From the NCBI GenBank assembly GCA_933228895.1, contig OW121849.1, forward strand, positions 126,422,849 to 126,486,848: 64,000 bases of DNA. The letters are read 5' to 3'. Source of the DNA: Platycnemis pennipes. Taxonomy: Eukaryota > Arthropoda > Insecta > Odonata > Platycnemididae. The notes beneath the pieces are model-generated. The model worked only from the letters and a program-made list of their open reading frames with translations, did not search any database and was not told where the DNA came from. Below, one piece after another: positions 22,622 through 34,930 of this stretch. Every line of letters begins with the position of its first letter. The stretch's first letter is position 1. The translations under genes were made by a program, and so were the position numbers.

Positions 22622-23256
22622 CAGTATGCCCTTGATTTACGTGGATCCGAGTTACCCGGATGTTCAGTTAGGCCGGTGTCATGCTTGCATTTCTGTTGCC
22701 GCGACAGATTCAAACTCATGACGATCCGCGACTCATTGCCAAGCACGCAAGAGTTTATGCTAAACTATAGGTGTTCGGAATGCCAACTCTAGTTTAAGAC
22801 ATACACAGTTCGATAGGTGATATTTGGTCATCATGATGATGAAAAAGTCTGATGTGATCAGGCATCACCGTCTTTTTTTGGCGTAGTTTGTTGGTTTGAC
22901 CTTCCCATGTAAGTCGACGCTTAGTTAATTATCTACTCCAGAGATGACACGTGTTGTCCATGCATACAGCAAAAAAAAGAAGTTTTGGGTAATTATGCTT
23001 ATTTTAGATTTAAATATCCAGTGAAAGAAAGATTGGATTTGTGTTACTCTTGGCTTTGTCGTATTATGTAAACTTAATGGCCTCTCAAAAGATGGCGTTT
23101 TCTGTAATCGCCGCCGATTGCTGCCAATCGCGGTAAAAGCGGCACTGCTAATGGTTCAAAAATGGATTGGTAAGTTGTGGTGTATCGACTTATGTGGATT
23201 TCTACTTACGCAGAAATTTTTGGGATAAATTAACCGTGTAAGTCAAGGACTTACTG
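22622..23256. mobile_element. pogo/Tigger-type MITE
   Basis: The ends are TA|CAGTATGCCCTTGATTTAC (22622 on) and, on the other strand from 23256, CAGTAAGTCCTTGACTTAC, flanked by TA dinucleotides (22620-22621 and 23257-23258). CAGT termini with TA duplication fit the pogo/Tigger group. 635 bp, no transposase seen. Confidence 0.75.
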
Positions 23257-23258
23257 TA

Positions 23259-24755
23259 TAAAATAGCAATTTCTGTTCTAAGTAAATACCCCTCTTATGA
23301 CTGTCATTGATTCTTTGGGAAAATTTTACTTTTCTCTGACAAGATTGATTGAAAGCCATGAAAAATCACTTCAGCATTTAATTTTATTTTTTTGCAAAAA
23401 AATGTGTTTGTCCCCTGATGTAGCTTACATTCTTATTTAAGCTGCCTGGTTATTTTCTGTGTTCTTACTATCACTATTGAAATTGGTAAACAGGGTGTGA
23501 GTGGTAAATGAGAACATATTTTTATCACCTTTTGAACGAAGGAACTTCTCATTATCATATCCCACCAATCAGTTTTAGGATCTTAAATAGTTTCAACCTG
23601 AATTTGCCTAAATGTTCGACACTATCTAGGAATAATACATGTTGTTTATTTTTCATGCTGTCCAAAGTCTGCTTTTTTTCTGTTTCCCTTCAAGCCAGCA
23701 TTGCCTTAGTTGCCACTCTGTTTGTGCACTTTTCTCTTGCTTTACCTCTTAAATGTTCTGCACTCAATAGATTTTTTTCTGTCAAAATAACCTTCTCCAT
23801 TCTTTGCTAAACCTGCATCTCAAAAGTATCTCATCAATGATCATCCTCTTACCACTAAGACTAAGTTACAAATTGTGCTGTCTTCACTGACTTAGTTAAT
23901 CTTTTGTTCTTATTTTAGAGTTCCCACTTTTGCACTGCTCTTTTTATGAGGCAGTTCTACCTCAATGCCCCTGCTACTTAATGTAGTTCCTTTCTAAATG
24001 TGGACACAAGTGTAATTTACTTCTCTTGATCTAATAAATTCTATTTTTCTTACAATAATAACATAATGAGCAGAGCCCTCCTACCACTTGAGAACCTACA
24101 AACTTTTATCTCTCAATATCGTTCTTGCGAGCTCTGTTCAAAATGTTCCAGTACAGTTTGAATTTCACAATGACTCTTTATTCCTTTCAGAACCACCATA
24201 TGTCATTTGAAATCTCACTTGTAACATCATAAAATGTATTTGTTGATGTTTGTTTTTGAAGTGCAGCAGTTGTTGTGAAAGTTTCTTTTTTCATCTGTCA
24301 AAAATTGTCATCATGAGCAATCTAACTGAACAGCATTTGTGCATGAAATTTTGTATTAACCTTGGACAAGTGGCTTCAGGAACTTCTGCAATGCTGATAA
24401 AGCAATTTGGGGAACTTTTTTTGGTATTTGTGTGTCAAAGGTTCGTTGTGCATTTTAACTGTCAATTAACAGCCAAATAACAAAGAAAGTAGCGTGACAT
24501 AGGTGTCAAAGTAGAATAAAATTAATATTTGATGTTCTCAAAGGTCTCCACAAAAAAAATGGAAGAAAAGGTCAGAACTTTGTAAGGAACAGAGTCCTCA
24601 TTTCTTCAGTATGGTAGCGTGCATATTCATTTTACAATCAAAATTTGTGATTTTGTGCAAAATAATTAACTTCTGTTTTCCTTAGCCCCTAATTCACTTG
24701 ATGCCTCCTGACTTTTTCATCCCTACTAAACTTAAATATACACCTAAAAAGAGGT
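23259..24755. other. AT-rich stretch, nothing recognised
   Basis: Short chance ORFs only. No repeats or gene motifs identified by eye. Confidence 0.4.
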
Positions 24756-24763
24756 GGTATTAG

Positions 24764-25745
24764 TAGAGGTCTGTGAAAGTGGTTTTATTTTTTGATAAAA
24801 TTCGTTTTAAAACTATGTGATTTCGGTGTTATAGAAAATCTTGGCGGTGTTATTATAATGTTACAATTTTTGCACATTTCTAGGCGTTTTATCATTTTAG
24901 GTACACATTTTGTGAATGCTTATACTTTTATTAAGCATTTTACATAACAAGAAAGGCAGTGAAAGAAGAACGCATAACTACACACAATCGGAAACTTGAA
25001 CTGGGGGTGTGTCGAAATGATTTTTTTTGCATTGAAGCTCAGTGGAGCGCCAATTATCCGACGATCAACCGCCATTAAGTAGCATCCCCTCTCCTCCTAT
25101 CTTTTCTGTTACTTCCCCCGTTGCCTCAACTGCTTGCGCTTCTGTTCCCAGCCAGCAGCCGTCATTAAGTCTACAAAATTGTTACATTAGGCCCACACTA
25201 AAGGTTTTCCTGCAGCAAGTTATCCAATTACGCTGTCTACTGCGTCGCGGTGAGTCACCGGAATTACTGCTCGGCATTGACGCGTGCCTGGCGCGTGAGC
25301 TTATATTTCCGCTCTTCCGCGGCCGTGTTCAGCACATTATTGATTCAGAATATCAAATTCTTCAGGAGGGAAAGCGCGTCATTCTAGATATTTCCGAGAA
25401 TTTCAGGATTGATAAATGTGAAGCGAAGAGAGAGGTGGTGATTAATTTAACGGCAAATTCCGGCGGAGACATCACTACATTGCGCGATATTACGCGAATG
25501 CGATATGCGCGAGACAAAACAAGCCAATTGACCTTTGAATCGTAATGAGATAGAGCGAATGAACGTCAGCAGCGTTAAACAATGAAGGCTTAGGCTTTAA
25601 TCGATTATGACTCTTCACATGTGATTTTTTCGCTAATTCGCGTAAAATTCGCGAAAAACGCGAAATTTCGTTTTATTTTCCGATACCGCTGTATTTCGTG
25701 TTATTTCGCGTTATTTCGTGATATCGCGAATTTCACGGATCTCTA
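24764..25745. mobile_element. hAT-type element (982 bp) with internal reading frame
   Basis: The ends are TAGAGGTCTGTGAAAG (24764) and, on the other strand from 25745, TAGAGATCCGTGAAATTCGC. The exact octamer GGTATTAG flanks both (24756-24763 and 25746-25753). The right subterminal region is full of TTCGCG/CGCGAA motifs (25628-25735). 8-bp TSD and TAGAG ends fit hAT. Confidence 0.8.
25039..25545 (+). CDS. Unidentified reading frame inside a hAT element
   Basis: An open frame of about 168 codons between a TGA at 25033 and a TAA at 25543. It has no ATG at its start (the first in-frame candidates are GTG or internal), so it is an exon, a truncated gene or a fragment. The first 45 residues are Ser/Pro-rich (PPLSSIPSPPIFSVTSP). 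The remainder is mixed alpha/beta-like in composition (ELLLGIDACLARELIFPLF, RVQHIIDSEYQIL, KREVVINLTANSGGDITTL). I do not recognise a transposase, BED finger or other domain. It is GC-richer than its flanks. It could be a decayed hAT N-terminal part, captured host sequence, or chance. Confidence 0.4.
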   Translation, partial: SVERQLSDDQPPLSSIPSPPIFSVTSPVASTACASVPSQQPSLSLQNCYIRPTLKVFLQQVIQLRCLLRRGESPELLLGIDACLARELIFPLFRGRVQHIIDSEYQILQEGKRVILDISENFRIDKCEAKREVVINLTANSGGDITTLRDITRMRYARDKTSQLTFES

Positions 25746-25753
25746 GGTATTAG

Positions 25754-28396
25754 ACCAATGTAAAAATAAAATTTGCCAAAGAAGCCTTTTTTATTCCAGA
25801 AACTGCATTCAAAGTCTAATCATTACCTATCTGCAGCAAATGCTTAAATTACGTGGGAGGATTAAATTTTAAATAACTATGAAATATAAATGCAAAGAAT
25901 ATTATTGGGAAATCATTGCTTTTTGTAGTGCTCAATGAATGTTAATGCTCTGTTGTATGTAAATCATGTGGCTGTGGACTATTCTGTCTCCTCATTTTCT
26001 GCCAAGATAATGAGAGTACTAACCCTTTAAATTACCATCTACATGAGTATTATGTGTTCCATGTTCAAGATAAACTTTTTCGTTAAAATCTAGCCCTGGT
26101 CACAACACTGTAGCTATGACTGTGATTTTTATGTAACAACATCAAGTTTATTATTTTCTTCTAAGATGTGGTGAAACACCCAACTTCAAGATTAGGTACA
26201 TATATTCATTCTTGTATTGCAACCGTCTGTTTTTAATTGGCATTTATGCTTGCTAAAAATAGTTGCAGGATCAGAATTACTTAAAGTTAGCTATATAGTA
26301 ACTATCTTCTCGAAAGTAACTAATATACCTCTCAACATTCCCTCTAAATGTCTCAAAACATTTTAATATCAAGTTTGAGGAATAGCAGCTTTCTTTTTGA
26401 ATCATGGATCGCACATTTGCACTAGAAATTTAAAATGTAAAAATTATTTTTTTTTTCACTCCTGCTATTGAGACTTCTATTACAGAACCATATTTTTTAC
26501 TACCATCAAATTATTTGTGAAAAATATGATGAAAAACGACTGAACCAAATGGTAGTTTAAAGAAAATTTTCATTGCCAGCCCTCTATTGATCCTAAACTC
26601 TGTTGTCCTTGCTAATATATTCCGTGTGTGCATGCTGCTGATGTGTAAATCTAAATTTAGGATCTAATGAGTAATAGATATGGAAACCTTGGTTTAATTT
26701 GTCTCATACTATCACCTTATAATTTTGTGTGGTAGTTGATTATTTCAAACTGTATTTTCATATTTTGAATGAGTTATAATTGTAGGATAGGGTTATTACT
26801 TTTACCTTCAATCATTCCAGTTCCTGTTGCCTTCCTATTGATATCAGCATTATGAACCCCTACTTCATTTCCCATCAAATATGAAAACATGGTAGGGCTG
26901 GCCATGTATTCAACAATCAGTCAAATAATTACACCAGTGTCAAGTGTAGCAGTATATTTTAGTGTGAATTTTTCTTTGATGCTCTCCTTCAAGCCAATGC
27001 GACAGATGTGATTTTTTTTGAGTTGATGTATGTGTAGAATAATAGATCTCTTATATTAACTTAAAATAATGTTTCAAATCCCAGGCTATATGTATTAGAG
27101 GAAAAAATATGTTTTCAATATACATAATTCTAGCATTTTTAATTTTCTTCAAATATCAGAGTAAATGTTCACTTTATTATTTGTGGAAAAGGCATTATGT
27201 TAGAATAACTGAATCAAAAAACTTTGTGTACCATATCACTTATAGAAAGCAGTATTTTTGGGATAGAATCCCCATCATCTATAGATTTCATAGGTTAACT
27301 TTTAGGCAGTGCTATTTAATCACAGACATGCACAAAAAATTTGCTCACATGGTATATATTGTTTCCACCAACCTCAGAAACAGTAGAAATGAAGAGATTA
27401 ATCCTTACAAAAATGAGACTGGCTGATAGTTAACTCTATTGTCATGGGTCATTCATATATAAATGAATAAGTTACAAAGGCTGCAAAGCTATTGAGCTGT
27501 TTATAATTGAAAAAATTACAATTCCTTGACAGGCAGCAGACAAAAAATAACATTTTAAAACACCTATGGAATTGAAAGAATGTTAAAGCATATTAATTTG
27601 AGAGAACCATGCATATTATGGAGCACTAAATCCTAGTAGAGAGAATTATTTCAAGGTATGTACTGATTAATCAGTTCCTTGCTTCTTCCAAAAAGATATT
27701 TGAAGGGCACTTCTTCCATTCAGAAAAATGCTAAGCAGACTCCATTCTGTGAGATTGCCACATTATTTATAAGCCTGTTGTTACCAAGAGTTAATTTCTT
27801 CATAGTATTTATTTGTGCCATCATATTAAAGCTGAACATTTATCTGCAATCAAACTTAATCTATATGTAGTTTTTTTATTGGAACATAAAATATAATGTC
27901 TCTGTGCTTATGCTTCAGTTGAGAAAAAGTGTCATAAAATATCTTTGCTGACCTAAACATCAAATCAATAACTGAAATATTTGTGTTTATACCGAAGTCA
28001 TCATTAATTTAAACTGCTGTTGACTTTTTGTTTAGTTAATATTTTGTAAATAAAACTATTTTGCCCTGTTCAATGCCCTTACCAACACATCTTGCTTCCT
28101 GTACCTGATTGGCTGGTTAATATGGCATGAATTTAAATGCATAATAATTATTATGGTGGCAAATTTGTACTCGCTTTTTTTGTTGATTTGTTTGATGGGG
28201 ATATGTATTTCATATCACCATTGATTATTTTAAAAAAATGTGTATGTTCATAGTGTGTCATATAAATGGCTTTATAGAAACACCAAACTAAATGGAGATG
28301 TAATGTATTTGGTGAATATACAAATGTCTTTTTTTTTACAGCCTTAAGCACCATGCACTATTGCATACAGGCCTTAAACCCATTGGCTTTTGAACA
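25754..28396. other. AT-rich stretch, nothing recognised
   Basis: No gene-like motif, TIR pair or SINE head identified. Reading frames here are short and have biased composition, and look like chance. Confidence 0.4.
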
Positions 28397-28449
28397 GCGA
28401 TTCACCAGCTGGCAAGTATTGGCCTTCCATTAAAGAGCTGGTGAATCGC
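28397..28449. repeat. Hairpin with 14-bp perfect arms
   Basis: GCGATTCACCAGCT (28397-28410) and its exact reverse complement AGCTGGTGAATCGC (28436-28449) flank a 25-base loop. Confidence 0.85.
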
Positions 28450-28530
28450 AGGGTCCCTCAATTTATTTATTTATTACATTATTTTTATCATTCGCTGATT
28501 TTTCACATTTAGTGTCATTAATGAATAATT

Positions 28531-28630
28531 TGTAAAAGAGAAGAATTACACTGATATGAAGAAGTTGGCCGATAGAAAAATCAAGTGGAAGGCTGTATCA
28601 GTCCAATCCTAGGATTGTTGACTGATGATG
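28531..28630 (+). mobile_element. 3' fragment of RTE-like LINE (family B)
   Basis: About 100 bp encoding KKLADRKIKWKAVSVQS, like the C-terminus of the copy ending at 17831, plus the GATTGTTGACTGATGATG tail. Flanked by AATGAATAATT (28520-28530) and AATGAGTAATT (28631-28641), a target duplication with one mismatch. Strongly 5'-truncated. Confidence 0.8.
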
Positions 28631-29119
28631 AATGAGTAATTAATATTCTCTTACGCAAAAAATTCCATGATAAGGACTGCAAATTTTTTTTAGTTGATTT
28701 AAAAAATATGATTTCAATAAAAAATAATGAAATAAGTGGCAAAAAAGGGGTAAAAAATACTAAGCCGATGGGTTAAATATTCCAAGAGCAGATCAACATA
28801 CCCTCTCTGCTGATTTAATTGCTTTCTCATTGATCGACAAGTAAAAACATTGCAAAGAATACTATCATTGTATTCTGTAAATTAGAAGACTCGGAAGGTA
28901 TTCATCTGAAGGTCATTTCAAGATTTAGATCATATTCAAAAACTCATGATAAGGATATTAATATCTCCTTGGACTCCCATTTGATCATTCTGATGTAGCA
29001 TACTGAAAAGCAAAAATCAAGAGATACCGAAAGGTGGAAAGATAGTTTTATCCAAAAATGTTACACCCTGAAATATGTTATAATTAGTTTTCTACCAATG
29101 AGGGTAGGTCTAAATGAAC

Positions 29120-29520
29120 ATTCATTTCTTCCCACAGTACCCACATTTTACATTATATCCCTTTTCAGACCTTTGTACATACTTCTACTTCCTATTATTC
29201 TATCAAAATTGCCTGTATTTCTCTCTCTACCTCCCTTACCCAACATTCTTCTCTCATTCACATCCTTCAATAACCATCTCCCTATATTAATATCCATCCA
29301 GTCCTGTCTTCTCCTAATTTTCTCAAACAACATCATTTCCTCTCCTACCAGCTGTAGCACTTCATCGTTCCATCTCCTGTTGACCCCTCCTACTTTCTCC
29401 AAACCCACATCTCCTAAGTCCGAAGTCTATTTTCATCTTCTTTCCTTAAAGCCCATGTTTCACCCTACTCAATGATCCTGTCGTCACTTTCACTCCATAA
29501 GTCGCCCAGGTCTCTCCACC
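29120..29520 (-). pseudogene. LINE (family D) C-terminal fragment
   Basis: The minus strand encodes NRRWNDEVLQLVGEEMMLFE, KIRRRQDWMDINIGRWLLKD and VNERRMLGKGGRERNTGNFD. These resemble the conserved RRRxxWIGHILRGDGLLKD...GKRGRGR end of some insect LINE proteins. The GHI residues are altered and the frame is open only over about 260 bp. A decayed 3' end; different from families A-C. Confidence 0.6.
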
Positions 29521-29587
29521 ATACTTCACTTGAAAAATGAAAAGAAAGAAAAAAAGGTGTGCTTCAGGGTTTCAAGAATTGGCAATA

Positions 29588-30420
29588 CAGTGAAGCCCAC
29601 TTCTATCAAACCCGTTTTTAATGAAGTTCCGGTTATAACGAAGTGAAGGCAATTCCCAAAGATGGCCATATTATCATGATAGAAATCCCAATTTTAACAA
29701 ATGTTTATTTCTCGGTGGTCCGTTTTTAATGTTTTTTTTTTTATGCGATGGGTAACCCATTTCTTTTCATAGTACCCCCTACTTGTTGTTAACATATTTT
29801 CAGTATTATCTGGAAGCTATACTCAAACGAAAGCGTACAGTGATAATTTTCGTCAATAAATATGCCCGCCCGCCCCTTACTCTGGCTCCCATCATGAAAG
29901 TCTTCGCCGCTCCGTGGTTACGGTCAAGTCAGGGTGGTTCAATAAAGGGTTGAGTGAGAGGTAGGGGTCGAGGTTACTAGGCTGGAAAGGACAACGCCCA
30001 TGGCTAGAGATTGACAAAAATGCCCAAGAAAGAAGACGGGGAGGGAAGAAAAGGGTTATGCTGGTAATCCATAGCCATATGACAACGTTCTAATATGAGG
30101 CGAGGGTATTAATACCCAATTGGGTTCAATGCCTTGCCTTCGGACAACTTTCTGCCTTAAGCTCTTCCTGTGGCGCTGCCATCAGTCTTTGGTCGTCAGC
30201 CGTCGCGTCGAGCAAGACTGCGTAAGCTCGTGCCTGAACTTCCACCTGTTTCACCTCGCCCTTAGTTGACTCGGTGACCTTGATGGTGCGATATCCGATC
30301 CTTAGTTGATACGACTTTGCCACTGTGTACGCCGTCTAATTTGCTCGTCCCATGTAATTTCATTGGGTTGACAGATTCGAGTTATAGTTGGAGACGTATG
30401 CACTATCAGACGCGATCACG
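29588..30420. mobile_element. pogo/Tigger-like terminus and GC-richer body
   Basis: TA|CAGTGAAGCCCACTTCTAT followed by ATAACGAAGTG (29586-29645) is typical of a Tigger-type left end. A matching right end was not convincingly found; a weak candidate lies near 30380-30410. The body includes an 65-codon minus-strand frame (30323-30126) that I do not recognise. Confidence 0.4.
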
Positions 30421-31234
30421 TGGAAAATAAACACAAAATGAATGTTTTCGGGCATATTTCCAGTAATATCACATTAGGTGTGTTTTCCAGGTCACCATAA
30501 TTTTCGCCGTAGATCTCTAAATTTACCGGCCTGCTCTTAGACCATTTTCCCCGAGACTTTGCTACGGTGATGAACTGCTGCATCATCATCCTTTAAGTCC
30601 CTTACCAGTTACGACCAAGAAAAAAGTAGGTATGACATTTCACTCATCTCTGTCGCACGCCCGCTACCGATGTGGTTAAGGGAATGGTAGGGGTCGAGCA
30701 TCACATCAAGGTCGGCAACAAACCCAGAATCGCTTAGCGCTGCAGTCATCCAACTAAAACCTGGAAGAATGGGAGGCTCGGAAGAAAGAGGGGAGGGCGT
30801 TATTTATGTTGCGATTGGCCCAAGAAAAAGGCTAGGGATGGAACGGCCGGGATGCAACTGTACTCGAGGGATGTTAGATTGGGGGTAAACAGCTGCTAGC
30901 GCGCAGCGCACCATATGCATAAGGAAATTCAAAATAGCTTGGCAACCTTTAAAAGTAACTTCTTCATATTTATGTGTTCAGCAATGCAGTGCCTAAGAAT
31001 GAAAAGCCATTTCCTATTTTGCTTCATTCATCACGTGAAATCAAAATATTTTATAAACATAAGGAGAGGAAACAATCCTCTGACTGTAAGAAGCAACATT
31101 CATTCACCCTTCATTTCGCTCCACTCCTTTCCGCTCTCTTCCCCGCACCGTAAACTAGCTAACCTCCGCTTTCTCTCCCCTTTTTTTCATTTCACCCACC
31201 CATAACAGACCCAGTTGCAACTGGAACCCTCCCA

Positions 31235-31330
31235 GATCTCTACTTCTCTTGATCATGGTGTACATGTAGCGTCAAAACCGGTATATGTGAAATAAGATTA
31301 AGTTTAATTGTAGCTATTAAGATGTGTGTT
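31235..31330 (+). repeat. Degenerate hammerhead/PLE-like sequence
   Basis: CTTGATCATGGTGTACATG then GTAGCGTCAAAACCGGTAT (31248-31285) has the layout CTGATGA - stem II - GTCGAAACCGG of PLE repeats, with changes at core positions. A decayed relic at most. Confidence 0.3.
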
Positions 31331-31615
31331 TTTTACATTCACACGTGCATAAAACTATCGCAAGGAAATTTTAAAAATAGTGTTTATCACATCCATGATA
31401 AATCATGTTGTAACAGCTTACCACTCCTGGAATGCCGTAAATCTCTATCATAACTTTCGAAGTTTCGTGGGTAAAAATGGAAAGCGAAAGCGAGATTTAA
31501 AATCAGTGATATAGCCTTGCTGTAAACCGCAGTAAAATAGTAGAAATTAAACTGAAATATTGAGAAACGTCCAAGTTATCATTAATAATACCTAGTATTT
31601 ACAACATAGTAATCG

Positions 31616-31654
31616 AAGTACATACATACATACAAGCCTTGTATGTATGTACTT
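31616..31654. repeat. CATA-rich hairpin
   Basis: AAGTACATACATACATACAA followed by GCCTTGTATGTATGTACTT forms a 17-bp stem with a register slip from the CATA repeat. Confidence 0.6.
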
Positions 31655-31989
31655 GATGATGAGAAATCGCCAAAATTTAAATAAATATTATAGGTAACTT
31701 AACAATTTAATTTCGTTTTTCTGTAAGACTGCCCAAAACAATTTTTAAACACTAATGCCAAGTATGCATCAATGTTAGGTCTGCGGGATAAATATGGTGA
31801 ATTGTTTACGCCAAACTTTGTTTAAAAATTATAAGACGCTGAATCCGGACCCCTTTTACCCTTTGCTCGTGAGTGAATGCGCGAGTATTGCAATGATCAG
31901 AAAAGTTATTTGCGACTTTTCAAGTATATTCTTTCATCCAATGCTAGCACAACAGATATGTCTTGATGTAAGCTTCCGCGGAGTGTTGC

Positions 31990-32110
31990 AATAGGGGCAG
32001 TTTGGTGTACAAATGTCCTCTTGTGAATCTCTGCTACGACAGTTTTGCCGACGTTTCAGCAGACATCTTCAGGACTGTAGTCTGACTGTTGCAACTGTCG
32101 TCGCACAGAC
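31990..32110 (-). repeat. PLE-terminal-repeat-like sequence
   Basis: The minus strand has CTGAAGATGTCTGCTGAAAC (32072-32053) followed by GTCGGC, echoing the CTGANGA...GAAACGTCGG signature around PLE repeats. The segment between the two core boxes is only 8 bases and cannot form stem II, so no ribozyme is claimed. Confidence 0.35.
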
Positions 32111-32371
32111 AAATGGACGCGGAGTATCTCCCGGAAACCCAGCTCCTCCACAATACTAGTGTACGTTAAAGCTAATAACTCCCCTTAATTACGAACGGCT
32201 TATTTATTACCAGCATTCTTTATGTTCACCATGGTGAACACATTTTTGAAACTCCAAAGGTATATTTGTATTGTGACTCTAGCAAAAATAGATAATGATA
32301 GGTCATTTATTTCACCTACGAAGAATGAGAGATTGGTGCAACATGTTCTTGTACTTACATTTCCTTCACAG

Positions 32372-32439
32372 GTGGTCAAAGGATTTCTAAGGCTTTTTTA
32401 TTTATCAGTTGATCTTAGGAGGCTTAAGAGAAAAGAGAG
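32372..32439 (+). other. Possible internal exon of unknown gene
   Basis: A 68-bp segment between a good acceptor (ACATTTCCTTCACAG, ending 32371) and a consensus donor (GAG|GTAAGTAT, from 32440). Open in one frame (VVKGFLRLF, DLRRLKRKE). No partner exon or homology recognised. Confidence 0.22.
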
Positions 32440-33054
32440 GTAAGTATGCCAACTCTATAGCAATTATTGATTTTAGAAGGATGATCACAGTGTAGGATCA
32501 TTGGAAGATAATAAATTGGAGAGGAAGGATGATTATTGCAGGAGGTGATATTTCACCGCTCTTTTATATTCACCGAACCATTTATTAAACATCATGGAGT
32601 ACTGACTCTCCACCTCAAGGACCTGTCGAGTGGAAAAGATTTTTCAGTACAATATTAATCCCTACTTGGATGCTATGAGCTATAATTTCATAATTAGTAT
32701 TCAATCCGACGTCATCCAGCAAATTTGCCTTTATTATGGGTTGGCAGAAGGCAACTAACCATCCTTAATGAAACAAATTAAGTCAACTATCAGTCGCCTC
32801 TTCCTAGTGACCCTTACTCTTACCATCGATGACTGCCCTGGTTTGTGAATAGATTGTCTTTAGCATTTTATTGATCGTCTACCCGGATCCATAGATTGTC
32901 TCTCCGGAAATATATCTCTTCTCTGATGTATTTAAAGTCCAATTTCATGAAAAAGTATCATTTTCCTTCTTATTGTTCAAATTTAATTACGATAAATGAA
33001 TGTTTTGCTTTTATTCAGAAAACACTGAAGTAGGACCTGTTTTATTAATGAAAA

Positions 33055-33165
33055 ATATCACCCACTTCCGGGATTCGAAAATCTTCTCGATATCACGAGC
33101 TCCTGGTAAGAAGGTATGCCCCCTAGTATCCTTACCACTACACCAACCTGATCTCCCCCTCGTAA
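33055..33165 (-). mobile_element. tRNA-derived SINE head
   Basis: The minus strand reads TTGGTGTAGTGGTAAGGATA (A box, about 33150-33131) and TTCGAATCCCGG (B box, about 33079-33068), spaced as in a tRNA-derived promoter. Body limits unclear. Confidence 0.55.
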
Positions 33166-33481
33166 GTCCTTTCTTCTTGGGTGTTTTCAAGTCTTTTTCC
33201 GCACTAATAGTCGCTTCAGACCGGGAGAACAGGTATAAGGATAGGAATGGACGGGATAGAACGGAACGAATGTTAATGAAAGCAGGAGAACTCCATTTAA
33301 CCTATTACGCTGAGAGGAACTTAGCTGCTCTCTGGGATTGAAGGCCCCGTGCAAGTGAACTACGATACGTTTTCCCGTGGGGCATTTGATACTCCATTAT
33401 TACACGCCTCCTTGGCAGAGGAGGCCTTTCTTGGAGAAGCAATTTCCCCTCCCACCGAAAAAATGCTGCCGAAAAGTACGT

Positions 33482-33496
33482 CGCGCCACCTGGCGG
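33482..33496. promoter_or_regulatory. CTCF-like motif
   Basis: CGCGCCACCTGGCGG contains GCGCCACCTGG, close to the insect CTCF core (AGGTGGCGC on the other strand). Motif resemblance only. Confidence 0.35.
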
Positions 33497-33964
33497 ATTT
33501 TCAACGTAACATTCAGTTGTATGGGGACTTTGCGTGGAGGCACATCGCAATATTCGAAAGGTAAGGTCTTACTATGTATAATGCTGTTCGTTTTGTTGTA
33601 TTTTTCTAGATAATATTGGTTTTACTATTATTGATTTCTGTAATGAGCATAACTGCGCATAACACAAATTTCCTAATCTTCATGTGCATTCAAAAGTTGG
33701 CAACATTCGTGCATACATTTTCTCATGCGTAATTTTTTGCTCGTATTTTCTCATTCTGGCAGTCCAGGCTCATGCAAACGCTGACATTGGAACTATCTCG
33801 CCTGACGGATTATTCTACTGGAGCATCCCGCGTCTCCATATTACTTCGGTGAGTGTGTATATAATGAGGTTTTTTAATATCATATTTTTTGTGGGCTGTA
33901 ATTGGAGAAAATGTCTCATTGAATTTTATTATGCGTGAGAGGAAGAATAGAGGCAATATTAGAG

Positions 33965-34140
33965 TCATCCAGTGATGGTGGCTAATATTGTTGACACCGA
34001 CTCCAGGAGTCCGAGTTCAAATCTCGGAAAATCTCTCCTCTCGAATGGAGTCTCAGAGGTTGAGTTTCAATGTTATATTGTCTCTCGTTTGAATATTGTG
34101 TTAGAAAAGTTTCATCTGCTGCTCACCGTCCACCGGGTGG
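33965..34140 (+). mobile_element. tRNA-derived SINE-like head
   Basis: GATGGTGGCTAATATTGTTG then GAGTTCAAATCTCGG (B box, about 34013-34027). No tRNA fold. Ends approximate. Confidence 0.5.
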
Positions 34141-34479
34141 GACGTGAAACATGCGATCCACATGAGATTATGCGACTAAAGAATGCACATGGCGACACCG
34201 GATGTCTCCGCGCCCTCTCTCTCTTCCTGAAAAAATCGTTTCCATCTAGACAGGCGATTCCTTGCACAAAGCAAGTAATCTTCGTCATCGGTCGCATTTC
34301 GTAATCACTGAAGCATTTAAAAAACTTCTCCATAATTTGTTTTTTATATTTTTTAGTGACTGCAAGTAAATGGAGGCGTTCACTCGGAAAATATATGGCT
34401 ATTTTGTACACGAATTCGTTAGATGGAAACGAAAAATGACTTTTGCTGAAATAATTAATCTTCTAACCAGAGCCATTCA

Positions 34480-34930
34480 CTCGTAAATCAAAAGTTAAAA
34501 TAGCTAAAGGTGACGCCCACCGAACGAGCCGCGTTAAGGATATCTGCGTCGTCCACCTCCCGTCCTTGACTGTTTTTAGGTGAAGGGGAGGGAGTGGAGG
34601 TGGGGGCGGAAGATCTGCTCTTAGAGATTCTGTCGCAAACACTTCTTCTGGCAGAGTCAGCTGTGTGTCCCCCATATGTGATTGGGCGAAGTAGCTTCGT
34701 AGTCTCAGTTGTGATTAGACCAAGTGGATGACGTACTAGTCCGTTGCACGCCCACTTTTCCGCAAGGGTAAAAATCATCAGTTGTTCGCCGCTTATAGCT
34801 CGAGAACTAATTGACGGATCGAAGAACAGGAAAATAGGTACGGATCTTTTCATTTTAAAAACTCTCTCAGATTCGGCAATATAAAATCGAAAACGACTCC
34901 ATTATGCTCTGCAATATTACTATGAAATTT
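34480..34930 (-). repeat. Dispersed repeat, copy 2
   Basis: Reverse-strand relative of 22195-22510: shares ACAACTGAGACT, ATGGGGGACACACAGCTG and GTGGGCGTGC blocks in the same order. Longer than copy 1 at its 3' side. Confidence 0.6.

Noticed and set aside
27109..27426. 105-residue protein
   Set aside because: Very AT-rich, hydrophobic and aromatic composition, no motif; looks like chance in AT-rich DNA.
32053..32072. Third hammerhead ribozyme
   Set aside because: CTGAAGA and GAAAC are only 8 bases apart, leaving no stem II; kept only as a PLE-like sequence.
33349..33564. Coding exon of 71 residues
   Set aside because: Overlapping frames of similar length are open here; only a GTAAGG donor-like end supports it.
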